This document shows, one piece after another, positions 37,293 to 48,197 of a stretch of DNA of 64,000 bases (within the stretch, counting starts at the first letter, position 1; each line of letters begins with the position of its first letter). The DNA comes from Rostratula benghalensis (Eukaryota > Chordata > Aves > Charadriiformes > Rostratulidae): positions 804,264 to 868,263 of the forward strand of contig VXAI01000013.1 of assembly GCA_013399305.1 (NCBI GenBank), given 5' to 3'. Under the pieces are notes generated by a model, which saw only the letters and a program-made list of their open reading frames with translations, ran no database searches and was not told the DNA's origin. The translations under genes were made by a program, and so were the position numbers.

Positions 37293-38224
37293 GTGGTGTT
37301 TTTTAACAGAGAGCCAAAATAACAATTACTGACACACACCATTTAGTAGAAGAACCCTGAAAACACATGAACATTGAAAGCTGTGTATCAACATTTGCCT
37401 TGTCCTTGTAAATTTAAACAACATTTGCTATTTTGGAATTTGGTGTTGGGGAACTTGGACACACAATTCTTTACCTTCCTGTTATGTAGATTTTATGTGG
37501 TTAGCTATAATTTGAGAATTTCACCCCAGAAAGGGAAATTTAACCCCACTTGGTCTCAAACCAAGTGATCAATCTGTACAGACACAATTAGATGAGGAAA
37601 AGTGTAAAAAAAAAGAAGGTAAGATCATGTAGGTGGCATCTTATTCAGTGATCATGTCTTGAAGGAAACTATGAGAGGCAAAATATATTTCACTGTTTTC
37701 AGAATGCTCCATAAGATTTCTTATGCTTGAGTTCCATAATCCTTGGTGATTAAGAATATGTTGTACCAGCTTTTCTAACAAGCCAACATTTGTACCAATT
37801 AGTTCTACTAGAACAGAATTCTATTTATGGGTGCACTCAAACATGACAGGTATACTGCTTTGATTTTCTGTGACTTAAATGTAGCATAAACACTTTCAAA
37901 ATCACATCAGAGCAACATACTGTAAATTAGTTGTGAACTCCTCTTTTCAGCTGTGTTAGCCTTTGCTGAAAATTGCAAGAAGAAATTATACGCTTGAATG
38001 GAAGGTGACTTGCCAATACATGTTAAATATAACACCTTTAACTGATGGTATTTCGTCAAAAGAAGACAGGTTGTGGAATATTTTGACATGAATCATTCCA
38101 GAGTGAACAAACACAGGGAAATAGCAAGACCATTTTACTCTAGCAAATTTCTGCACCTGTCTTATATACATTTGCTCTAAAGCTCTAAGCTGTACAGTAA
38201 ATTAAATTTGATTTAATTTATTTA

Positions 38225-38640
38225 GTTACTTTGAGTGATGCCTCAATCCAAAGGGATTCCTATTACAGACCCACTGCTCCGAGTAGGACCACTCAAAAGG
38301 GGTCTCAAGCAGATGGGCCATTTTATAGACTGGGTTGGATCTGAACTGTGGTCATCTTTCAGTCATGGTCACATACAGCTGTCATTGGTTGAGGGGTCTC
38401 CTAGATAAACTTATTATCTGAGTTGGTCCCTAGGGCTCAGGTATCTGGGGCATGTGGCTGGGAGTTGCTTGTGTACATTGTGTACATGACCGGCAGCTCA
38501 TGTTCGTCCCACCAAACTGGTCACCATGCCTCTGCACCATGCTGTACATGACGACAGGAGAACAGGGGAGTAGATGGGACACATGACACAGCACAGGGAT
38601 GACAATGACATAGAACATACCAAACCATACCAAAAACTCT
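38225..38640 (-). mobile_element. LTR-like block with CCAAT and TATA boxes on the minus strand
   Basis: This block of about 400 bases is much richer in G+C than its surroundings. On the minus strand it has an ACCAATGACAG element (plus-strand ATTGG at 38383-38387). About 55 bases downstream is TCTATAAAA (38321-38329), the normal spacing for a pol II promoter. About 100 bases further on is a TAAATAAAT polyadenylation-like sequence at about 38212-38224. This order (U3-like, TATA, short R/U5-like, poly-A signal) suggests an old solo LTR. I could not fix TG/CA ends or a target duplication, and I do not recognise the family. A 67-codon frame inside is probably chance. Confidence 0.45.
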
Positions 38641-41600
38641 ATGTGAGTTTAATTAAGAGAGTTAGAGTTGCTCACTTATCCTCCAACAAAGACAATATGG
38701 CTGCGGATTTATTTCAATGAATTCTAAAGCACTTGACTTTCTAATTAAAGCTATAAACAATGTGCAAAAGGAATGTATCTTTTATAAGCTATTTTGCCTA
38801 CAATTTTAACAGAATTAGTTAGCAGTATTGAGTCATCACTCTACTTTCCTTAAGCAGCTAACCCTCTACTTCAGCTTTCTGATGTCATTTTCAGCCTCAT
38901 GAAAAAAAAAAAAAAAAAGAAGGTTAAAGAAATAGAGACTTTATCTTGCCTAGTGACCCTAGGAAGTTTGGAATTAGCCACATAATGAGATCTCTCCCAA
39001 TAAAATCTATCTGCAGGAAGCAAACATAGTATTATGTGAATACAGTACCTCATAAAGTTTTAGAATATAAGAACTGCATAGATTTTAAGCAAAAATGGAA
39101 ACCTCTTTGGAGCAAAACATTTACTGTTACATCCTTAAATGTTTGCAGGGCAGCTGAATTCTGATGTGAGCTCTTAATTACAGATTTAGGCTTTATTTTA
39201 TTATTTACTATATTATTATGATTATAAACAATAATAATAATAAGAATAATGGCATGTCTGCCAGTTGCTACAAGGTAACATTCTTTCACAGATCCTGAAC
39301 TCACATCTGTACTATCCTTGCTAAATATTTTCTAGATAATTTCCTAATAAGGAAGAGCCACATTGTCAAAACTGGGTTCCAAAACTAGAGGCATAGGTAA
39401 TAAGGATATTCCCTTTATAGTTGATGAAGCGAATTAAATACTTTTGAAGAGTGATAGAAAAGGCCTATGTGATAGAAGAAGACAATATGAGGGTTGTCAC
39501 ACATCTGTCTGGAAACAGGTTGTTGAATGAAAATCAAAATTAGATGTATTCATGTACTGGGGGAAAAACTGTAGTATAAATTCTGTGGATACCAAATGCA
39601 GAAGGTAGAGGGGGAGGAGATGATGTGGCATATCTAGAGGCTGATGAGTTGAGCTTCCAACAAAAGAACAAAGGAGATATCATGGCACCCTGGTCACTTT
39701 GAACATTTCATTATTTTATCAAAAAAATATGTAACATAAAATGTATACCATTTTTAGAGGTCAGAAAATAATAATTTCATGTCACTGCTAAATATTAAGT
39801 CTGAGAGAGGCTTGCTTTGATCTGATTTTCATTCAGAAAAAGGAAATGGAGAATATTGATAATTATGAGAAGTCATTGTCTACTAGCATGTTTTTGGGGT
39901 AAGGTAGCAAGGGCTATTAAGCCATGGCAGGCTATAGCCAAAGATTTAATTATATGCAGAGGTACCTGAACTACAATGTCATCATAAGCATGATTTATTT
40001 GTTTACTAATATATGTTTAGCATCATTTGAGATGCAGTGGATCACTGGAGACACCTCTTGTAATTCACAGAATTTCACAACCTCCTGTGTCCTTTTAGAA
40101 TGACAGCTAGTGGTCATAGAGGACAACTAAGGGGATCTCACATGCCACTAGTTACTATATTTATATAACTCAATTAAGCTCAATGTGTCAGCTCTATTTC
40201 AGTGAAATCAATATTCTGATAACTTTGTTAGATTTTAAACAACAGCTGTCAGATTGGACCCTCAAAGATTTAGAAAGTTGTTCCTGTCTGTGTGTGTCTA
40301 ACCTAGATAACAGAGGGGCTGATCAAGCACAGCCTATTGACTTCAGGTATCTATGACAAGAATTAATAATTTGTTATTTATTATTTAGATAACATTTACA
40401 CCAATGCCTTCAGTATAGAATTATTTGTCTTTCTGGAGCTGGTAGGCTTGTGTTAAGAAAAGTAAAGTATTTTACAGAGGTTTTAGTTATTTTTGTTGCT
40501 GAGCCATAAGACTGCTTGAAGTTCTGTCATAAAACTTCTGTATCTGTACTGGAAAAGAAAAAAAAAAAGATTAAAGCCATGCCTAGAAAAAAACCCCAAC
40601 AAAACCAACCAAACAAACAAAAAAAGGCTTATCAAATTATGTTTAATTAACTAGATACAATCCATTGAGAAATGCCTGGAAAAACTAAAGTGTCCTAAAC
40701 AGAGATAAAATTATTTATCTTTCAGATTGATATAACATTATTAAAGCCACTAAGTAATTGTACTTCAACTTTCAATTAAATTACATCTAGAAAGTCAAAA
40801 TTAAATTTTACATATTAAGATTATGTAGATGTGTTTAGTACTTGTCATCTAGTCTTTTGGGACATGTTTTCTTAAGGAATATACAAGCTGAAAATTGATC
40901 CATCTGGTAACCAGCATTGCAGGAATTAATTCTCACCTTACATTGTCAGAATTGTAACAAGCAAACTCTCTACTGGCCTAGCTCCATTTGAAGTCAATGA
41001 AGAATGTCAGGAGACAACGTGGCAGTGGTTCCAAGTGGGTTTTGTGATTATTTTAAAAACAAACTTTAAATATTTTATTTTAAATATATTGTGTACTATA
41101 TATTCTTTATTTTTTTTCCGTACCGACATAATATATTACAAAGTTATTTTTCTTGGCTAATTTATGCAGTCTTGCAAACCACCTTTATTACGATAGACTT
41201 ACAGTTAGTATATTTATTTTTCCACCAGTAATTATACCCTGTCTTATTACTGTTACTGACTTTGCACTTACAGTGCCCAAATTTTTAAAATAAAGAATAT
41301 TTATCGAGTTACACTGGGGATGATTCTTTTTCATTAGCATAAACAGTGGTGTTAAGTGATATACCTATGTCTCTTAGAAGCTTTTCAGAAGAGTTGTTCC
41401 CTGACAGCTTTTCCAGTATTACCTTTTTTTGTGTGTGTGTTTGTGTTTATGTGTCTGCATTGATTGTTTTTCCCTAAATGTACAATGAGATATGAGGTTT
41501 AAAATGTCATCTCATTAGAGGTTAATAGTATTGAGTGTTGGTTCCAAACACCATTTAGAGATTGTGATATGCACTGTATGCTATGTAAGTAGCTAATTTT

Positions 41601-41698
41601 TTAATCTGATATTGCTCATCCATAGGAAAAAATGGATAAGAAATCTGACCTTTATTTGAATAATAATATCATTAGAATTTCCCAAACTAGTCATCATC
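38641..41698. other. AT-rich single-copy region
   Basis: No gene was recognised. It contains a 17-A run at 38902-38918, an ATT/AAT-rich patch at about 39195-39250, an A/C-rich tract at 40587-40626 and a TG-rich patch at about 41430-41450. Confidence 0.5.
40587..40626. repeat. A/C-rich low-complexity tract
   Basis: AAAAAAACCCC is followed by CAAAACCAACC and AAAC units, again the recurring A/C style. Confidence 0.8.
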
Positions 41699-42006
41699 TG
41701 TCATGGTTTAACTTCATCTGGCAACTAAGCACTACACAACTGCCTGCTCCCCCCCCCACTGGTGAGATGAGGAAAAGAATTGGAAGGGTAAAAGTAAGGG
41801 AAAAACACATGGGTTGAAATAATGGCAGTTTAATAAATAAAGCAAAAGTTGCACAGGCAAGAAAAGAGAAACAAGAAATTAATTCACTGCTTCAACAAAC
41901 TTCCTGAGCATCCCCCTTCTCTTCTTCGTTCCCTAATTTTATATATATTGAGCATGACATCACATGGTATGGAGTATCACTTTGGTCAGCTGTCCCAGCT
42001 CTGTCC

Positions 42007-42341
42007 TGCCGCGATTGAGAGGACGCAGGTTGATGCAAGCAAAGTGTCAGTCTATTGCCGTTAATCGCTTACTTTTATACTCAGCAGGCCAGCATGTGAC
42101 ATTCTTATTGGTTAGTTTGTAAGTTAACGTATACAATTACCCAATGGCTATGGCAGTCATCACTTGTTCCTAGCCTTTGTTCTCAGCAGAGCAAGGCTGT
42201 TACTGATAACATGTCTTTTCTTATTCCTCCTTTGGTCCTGGGGGACGGGGAATAAACATTCTTTAGTTCCTCTTAGGTTAACCTGTCCCGTTCCCCCTGG
42301 GCCCATGGCCGATGAGTCCCAGCACATCCTCTTTTATAACA
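42007..42341 (-). mobile_element. ERVK-type solo LTR nested inside the ERVL-type LTR
   Basis: The outer LTR's wording breaks after GCTGTCCCAGCTCTGTCC and resumes at CTTCACTGTCCCCTCCCAA. The 335-base insert has LTR structure on the minus strand: a TGTTATAAAAGAGG start, two CCAAT-type elements (plus-strand CCAATGG near 42141, ATTGG at 42107-42111), and GAGTATAAAAG (plus-strand CTTTTATAC at 42072-42080). A CAATAGACTGACACTTTGC poly-A/R region and a CTCAATCGCGGCA end follow. This reads like the short LTRs of avian betaretrovirus-like (ERVK) elements. AGCTCTG occurs on both sides (41997-42003 and 42367-42373) and may be the target duplication. If so, the element extends slightly beyond the TG/CA ends given here. 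Confidence 0.8.
42072..42080 (-). promoter_or_regulatory. TATA box of nested ERVK-type LTR
   Basis: GTATAAAAG on the minus strand, with a CCAAT element about 30 bases upstream (42107-42111). It is intact by sequence; whether it is active is unknown. Confidence 0.6.
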
Positions 42342-42585
42342 CTTAAAGTTTTGCTGAAACTAACTGAGCTCTGACCTTCACTGTCCCCTCCCAACTTTTT
42401 GTGCACCACCAGCTACTCTCTGGAGGGGCTGTACGAGGAGCGAGGAGAGAAAAAAGTTTTGACTGCTTAGCAACAGCTATAAACATCAGTGAGTTACCAA
42501 CATTATTCTCATCTTAAATTCAAAACATAGCAATGCACCAGCGGCTAGTAAGAATGTTAACTATATCTCAGCTGAAACCAGGACA

Positions 42586-42859
42586 TCTTCTGACACCAGA
42601 TATTCACTTATTAGATACTTACATGTCATAAAAATGATGTGAATAGCGCTATTTGTTATTTTCTGATTACGCTTTTGATCACAAGATATAAAACCAAAAA
42701 TAACTAATAAAGCTTATAAATCATGAGCTAAATTTCCAGTGCTTTTTAAAACATTATTGACACTCCCCTTCAGTCCATTCCAGGAATCATATTTACCTCT
42801 ATGGTCAATATATATCCACATACTACATTTAAGTCAATTATCACAGCTAAGCCACCAGA
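42586..42859. other. AT-rich spacer
   Basis: No gene or repeat was recognised between the LTR and the GC-richer block to its right. Confidence 0.4.
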
Positions 42860-43589
42860 GAGAGCATTTTGTGTATGTTCCTGGACTCTGCTTCATCATA
42901 ATCTTCTACATCTCCCAAGAACTTTGTCCAAGATGCCTAGAAGACTCATGGGAAGTCTCCAAGGAACATCAGGATGCGGGAAGGGAAGCGTTACCCAGGG
43001 GGGAGCTGTGACTGCCAAACTCTGTCAGCTTCTAACAAACCCTGTGCACTGTCCTTAGCCAAAGGGTCGTCTTTTGTCCCAGATTACCCCTGGTGAGGAA
43101 CAGTCAGGCACCCCTGCAACAGGTCCATGGGAAAGAGCCATATAAGGGCTGGTCTTGAGTACAGCTCATGGAAGCAGGTAAGAAATGGTATCCTTCTCTG
43201 CAGAACAGGGTCAGGAGCTCTGCTGAGATTAGTTTATGCATACTCAGTGATTGTGATGAAGTTCTGCTCAGCAGCCACTGGAGCAACTGTCCCTGCAACA
43301 TACAGAGGCTTTGACCCAGACTAGGTTCTAGGAGAGGGCACAGCTATGCAGCACTGGAGTTGTAGGGAGTATTTGTGACCTCATGCTGGGCAGTCTGCAG
43401 AAAGTGGGACACCTGTATTGCCAAATGAAGGAGCTGGAGATAGCAGACTCATGTCTGGTGCTACAGAGATGGACTGAATCTTCTCTAAGACCCTTCTATT
43501 TCAAGAGAAATATAAAAATAAAATATATAAAATAAAAGAAACCTCAGTGACTTGGAAACAGAAGGAATATAGACTAACTGTCTGAGCAC
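42860..43589 (+). other. GC-richer block, possible 5' portion of a decayed CR1 or other retroelement
   Basis: The block is clearly richer in G+C than its flanks and runs directly into recognisable CR1 sequence. A stretch near 43383-43450 translates to a coiled-coil-like LGSLQKVGHLYCQMKELEIADS, resembling sequences upstream of ORF2 in some avian retroelements. Several overlapping 60-90 codon frames exist on both strands (42739-43324), none with a known signature. It may be ORF1/5' UTR material of the CR1 that follows or an unrelated older insertion. Confidence 0.35.
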
Positions 43590-43890
43590 GTAGGAATGAG
43601 ATTTAAGAAGGTTACAGCCCACTGAATCTGGCAATAGGAAGGGTTTCTATAAATACATTAGCAGTAAAAGGAACTTTGGAAAATGTGAGGAATTCAGGAT
43701 AGAGGCATTTAAGTCATTTAATATCTTAACCTTTCCTCCACCTTGGTCTTTACTGGTAAGATTTGCCTTTAGAAGTCCCAGGCCCCTGAGACACATGGGG
43801 AGGTCTGAAGTAAAGACAGACTTTCAAGAGGGTTGGACTAGATATTCTTCAGAGACTCTTCCAACCACATTATGTGAGTATGATGTCAAC
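43590..43890 (+). mobile_element. CR1 LINE with large internal deletion
   Basis: The first part carries the ORF2 region between endonuclease and RT: TTCTATAAATACATTAGCA and an AAAAGG follow-on, then TTGGTCTTTACTGGTAAGA and TCCCAGGCCCCTGAGAC (a 'VFTGKICL..SQAPETH'-like reading). The sequence then jumps at about 43830 directly to the terminal 3' UTR, GGGTTGGACTAGATATTCTTCAGAGACTCTTCCAACC, ending near 43885 with a decayed octamer. The RT palm and all late ORF2 are missing, so roughly 2 kb was lost. Confidence 0.85.
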
Positions 43891-45269
43891 TTAAAAGACA
43901 GTAGATTCTACAAGGGAGACAGCTTCCTTATCACAAATATGTTAATAATAATAATTTAATTTAATAAAAATAATTTGCATAAATATGTTCAGGTAAAAGG
44001 AAAGATATTATTTTTGGACTGCAAAAGTGTTCTTAAGAAGGACTCCAGATTAAAGTATTGAAATACAAAATGGAAATTATACTCTTGTAACAACTCAATG
44101 CTCTTTCTTTAGTTATATTTTAGCAGTCATACATGACTATCTTCATGATACATATCTTTGCTAACAATTTGTCTAATTTTCTCTGTCACTTCATGACACC
44201 TTATAAGATATTTTCTTAAATGTACACTACATTGTACAGTGATGTACAAGGAAAACACATCTAATTTTTGAACATCAGTGTTTATCTTTCCAAAAGAAGT
44301 TCTAATTAAATTAATTGATTAAATGAATTAGTCATGGAAACCCATTTTCTTGCAAATATGACAAAGGAGTCCATTTATTATGGGAAATATTTCCTTCACT
44401 ATATTTTTTGTCATTAAGCAACAAGAATTTCAAAACAGCCCTGTCACGCAATTTGTTTCATGAAATATGGTATCTTTAAGACATAAAATCTCACATTAGA
44501 GAGCTTTTCATAAAGCTGTTACAAATATTTCAGTAATTTATTGCCAACATTTTTTCTTGATGGTGCTATCCATTATTTTTTAATAATAAATCAATGTCTA
44601 CTAAATATTTTGACAGGGCATTATGTTTTGTTTTCACAGTGACTGTACCTCGAATTACAAAAAAAAAGAATGGTCATTGTGGAAAAATAAAGGAAAAAAA
44701 ATCTTCCTGTATTCTGGAAAAGAAAAACTGTTTGTGAAATATGCCATCTAAAATTACTACATTTACAGTCAAAGTACATATTTAGTAAAATATTTTTGAT
44801 GTGGATGAGAACTAAGGGGGGAAACACCATTGCCTTTAACTTAAATTCCTAAGGCCATCACATTCAATTTCTGTCAGAAGATTTATTTACAGATATGAAT
44901 CACTGAGCTTCTACATGGGTTCTACAGGAATTTTGGATTTTTTAATTTCTTGATATTTACTTTTTTTTTCTTCTTGAGGGAATTTAAAAGTTTCCATAAT
45001 GAAATGTATATTAAAAAACTAGTGGAAAAATTTTTCACTGGGATTATAGATAATTAAACAGAGCAGATTTATTCTCATGTAGAATCTGCTCATACATCTA
45101 ATTTTTTCTATTTTACCACCAGTATTTCAACCATAACTTTAATGGAAGAAGTATTGAAATTCTGACCTTCAGAGATATAGGAGGGCTTGCAAACTTTGAT
45201 GGGCACACATTGACACTTAGATTGAGATAATTTAATTTTAAAATGAACTCTATTTAGTTCGGTATTTAT

Positions 45270-45300
45270 AAAAATTAAAATTTAAAATTTAAAATTAATT
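45270..45300. repeat. AAAATTT-unit short tandem repeat
   Basis: About three AAATTTA-type heptamers lie in a wholly A+T stretch. Confidence 0.8.
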
Positions 45301-46602
45301 TCACTATGATTAATTTCTCTTTTTAAGGAAGGTTAGAAACATGAACACTGGCTATTAAATCTTCATGATACCTGCAGCCCTGATTCAGTTGAAAAACAGA
45401 CTTTAGGTCTGAAACAAATTTAACATTGAATCCTGAAATATACCTACCCAGTAGCCTGACAGAGCCTGAATTCTTTACTTGGCAAGCACTGATTTTGCTT
45501 TCCTTGTGCATTCTGAGAGGCACTAACTTCTCACTGAAGGATGGCATGATGTTAGGTCCTGCTCTCATCACCTTTTGCACTAGCCTTATTTAACTCATTG
45601 TTAGCAATCATCTACCTGGTGTTATCAGCTATAAGACGTCCCCAGGTACTACAGTTTGTATTTTTTATCTCTGAAATGTGTGTGGAAAAGGCAAAACTCA
45701 TTTCAGTAAGAAGATCCCTATTGGTTGGTGCTGTAACCAATTCTTTCTGAAGTCCCTTGAAATTTGTACTCAGCCCTGGCTCCATATTTATTTTTACAAA
45801 TGCTGGGGGAGAAAGACAAGGAAGAATAAAAACCCAGTCAAAACCCAGGATATGCTAATCTGGGGCATCAGATTTCATTACTTTTAAAGAGTAGCTAACA
45901 TAAAGATTTTAATGTAGAAAATAATGCTCCCTTTAGTTTGACAGAATAGCCAACAATTGTTTTAAGTGCAGTGGTCACCGTCAGCAATTCACATGTCTAA
46001 ATTGTTCCAAATATCTGAATTATATAGTGTAGAACTAAAGAGAGAATTACTCCCAAAGGGTGCAACTTTAGGAGCTTCTCTCTTTTTTTTCGGTTGTGGC
46101 AAAATGATTCATAGTTTAAATTAAGAACTTCTAGAACCCTGCAGGGTGAAGTTACTTCATTGGTTTGTGTGATTCTCAGAAGTATTTTTTCTATCTCTCA
46201 GTCTGTGCTGTAAAATCCATGACAGCCATAAGCTTTCACAGAGGAACACGACAACAAAAACCTCATCTGGGACAGCTTTGAGAATAAAATCTAGCAGATG
46301 GAAACAAATAACAAATGTTATAGTCTCCAAAAGAAAGGAAATGTGGCAATTAAAGCTATTGAACTGTATAGGAACTGTATACCGTTATTTGCAAAATTTG
46401 GACTGAGGCAACACCAGAAGTATACTCACAGTGACAAAAAAAATTGCACAAGTTTGGAAAAACCTGCTTCCTTCCACCCTCCTCCTCAATTTTGTTTTTA
46501 TCACTTCTCTGTTACTGTGAAGATCTTCCCTTCTCATCTTCATTTTGCACAGAGAACATCATAAGGCCTTATTGAAATGAAGTTAAAAGACACCTTTTTC
46601 TC

Positions 46603-46624
46603 TTATTGTTATTATTATTATTAC
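46603..46624. repeat. (ATT)n microsatellite
   Basis: TTATTGTTATTATTATTATT, about six units with one G interruption. Confidence 0.9.
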
Positions 46625-47747
46625 TGGTAAGAAAATCATCAGACATTAATTTCAGGCAAATACATTTCTAACCTCAAAGCATTCAAAAATGTTGTACCAA
46701 ATCTCAAAAAATTATGCCACTAAAAAGAGAAATCTGATTATTTAAAAAAATAAAACAAAACACAGTAGTCCTTGTCAAATTTTCTGCATAAATGTATAGC
46801 TCTGAAAGAAAGGTTTTATTTTAAGAAAAGTAAACGGAGGTAAAGATGGCATCATGGAACTGCAGAAACTGAGATTGATGCGTGGATGTGTAATCCTAAC
46901 ACAAATTTCTCAACACACCTAGTGTATAGCGGACTTGAATTTTTTCTTTTCTCTTCTACATACTTCTCCATTCTTGACTTATTATTTTTGCCTATATGAT
47001 CTATCTCACATTCTAACTTTCTGCTGCTTTTGGTTTCCTTTCTGTTTATTTCTGTTTTCTAACATGACATAAAAAAAAGTTTTTAACATATCTGTGCCTT
47101 CAAGCACACAGTCCCTCTTTTCTTACTGTTGATATCTTATGATCCTTTTCCTTATTTCCACATAATATCTCTCTTTCTGTGTTTTCCTTTTGCCTATGTG
47201 GGCACAGGCCAGCATACCGAGTTAACATGAAGTTTCTGCATTTTGGTACATGAATGTAAGTTTCTGTTTTTTCTAAAACAAATAAACTTCAAGTTGAAAT
47301 AACACTGACTGATAGGTCTTCAGAGTGCTTTTCAAAGAGAATAATTGTTGAAAAGAGCAATGACCATTCCTCCCGTTGCCGGTGCTGCAGTCATAAGAAG
47401 CAGCTTTGAACTTGCAACTTGTATTATGACTTACATTGTTGATTACAGAACTATTATTATTCACCATTTTGTACTTATTATGGACCATGAGGAAACTATC
47501 CTCTGACTATGTTCTTCCTGGTGAGTAAGAAGTGTTTATTTGTTAAGTTCGCAGTGCAAATTGAAGCAACATTAATTCTCTACCAATCTGTCTATTGCTT
47601 TTTTTCTTGAAAATTCAAAGGGAATTAAGTCTATTATATTAGATGCTACCTTCCATTCAACTTAAAATAACAGTTTGTTGCTGGTCTTTTAAGCACTGCA
47701 TAAAAAGTATTTGCAGGGAATGATAGAAGACATGATGGTCAATAGTG

Positions 47748-47812
47748 TTCGGTTAACAGTTGGACATTATGATCCGAAGGTCTTTTCCAATATAAACGAT
47801 TCCATGTTTCTG
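47748..47812 (+). mobile_element. CR1 LINE 3' tip
   Basis: CGGTTAACAGTTGGACATTATGATC...GGTCTTTTCCAATATAAACGATTCCATG is the CR1 terminal UTR followed by a decayed octamer. Only about 65 bases remain. Confidence 0.85.
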
Positions 47813-48113
47813 TATTAACTACTGGTCTGCATTTAGGCCTAAATTCAGTCAAGCATTCATCTTTTAACTTGTAGAAACTGCTTTTGAAATATTAATGCTA
47901 GTTCTCTTGTTACACCCTTACACTATGTTAGTCTGCCTAAGGCAGCAACCAGCACTCCTTTTGCAGTTTGAGCTAGAAATATTGATTGGGAAAATAGTAA
48001 AACTGTTTTCCTATGGGAATTATTCTTCTAAGACACTTCTACAGCTGTACTACTTCTATCTGCATAATAGACTAGTTTTAGCTCCATCCTTTTTCTCTTT
48101 TAATAACTTTATG

Positions 48114-48153
48114 CATTTTAAGATATGTTACCAGCGTAACATATCTTAAAATG
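48114..48153. repeat. Perfect hairpin, 18-bp arms and 4-base loop
   Basis: CATTTTAAGATATGTTAC at 48114-48131 pairs exactly with GTAACATATCTTAAAATG at 48136-48153 across CAGC. An arm match this long with no mismatch is unlikely by chance and implies a recent inverted duplication or a maintained structure. Confidence 0.95.
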
Positions 48154-48197
48154 GTAACACAATTGGTAACATAACTGGTAACACAACGTTACCAATT
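48153..48197. repeat. GGTAAC-unit short repeat with inverted end
   Basis: GGTAACACAATT, GGTAACATAACT and GGTAACACAAC follow each other with a 12-base period, then GTTACCAATT inverts the second unit. AATTGGTAAC at 48161-48170 pairs with GTTACCAATT at 48188-48197. It abuts the hairpin, whose loop side also contains GTTACC/GTAAC. Confidence 0.9.

Larger units (their letters stand above)
29547..38224. other. Long AT-rich single-copy region
   Basis: About 8.7 kb shows no recognised gene and no recognisable transposon. It has pyrimidine, TA, T and G/T tracts listed separately, plus a nested short repeat near 30722-30780 (GGATAC...GTATCC arms around two CCTGGGACA copies). A 7-bp-arm hairpin lies at 33072-33089 (CTAGGAG/CTCCTAG). 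The 136-codon antisense frame at 36102-36512 has no protein signature. Such long transposon-poor stretches can hold conserved noncoding elements, but that needs alignment. Confidence 0.5.
41699..42585 (-). mobile_element. ERVL-type solo LTR (contains a nested LTR)
   Basis: The outer ends are TGTCATGGTTTAAC at 41699 and GCTGAAACCAGGACA ending at 42585. They match the terminal sequences I know for an LTR widespread in non-galliform birds. In sense (minus) orientation it starts TGTCCTGGTTTCAGC and has a GTGATGTCATGC element (a CRE-like TGACGTCA whose CpG has decayed; plus-strand TGACATCA at 41955-41962). An ATATATATAAAA TATA region follows at 41937-41950, then a TTATTAAACTG poly-A region and the U5 end. 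The flanks TCATC (41694-41698) and TCTTC (42586-42590) make a 5-bp target duplication with one mismatch, as expected for ERVL. No internal viral genes lie beside it. Compared with the usual sequence, part of R/U5 (around 41890-41930) is deleted. Confidence 0.9.
43891..47747. other. AT-rich single-copy region
   Basis: No gene was recognised. It holds an (AAAATTT)-like repeat at 45270-45300 and an (ATT)n run at 46603-46624. The region at 45320-45620 is slightly less AT-rich but shows no family signature. Confidence 0.5.
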
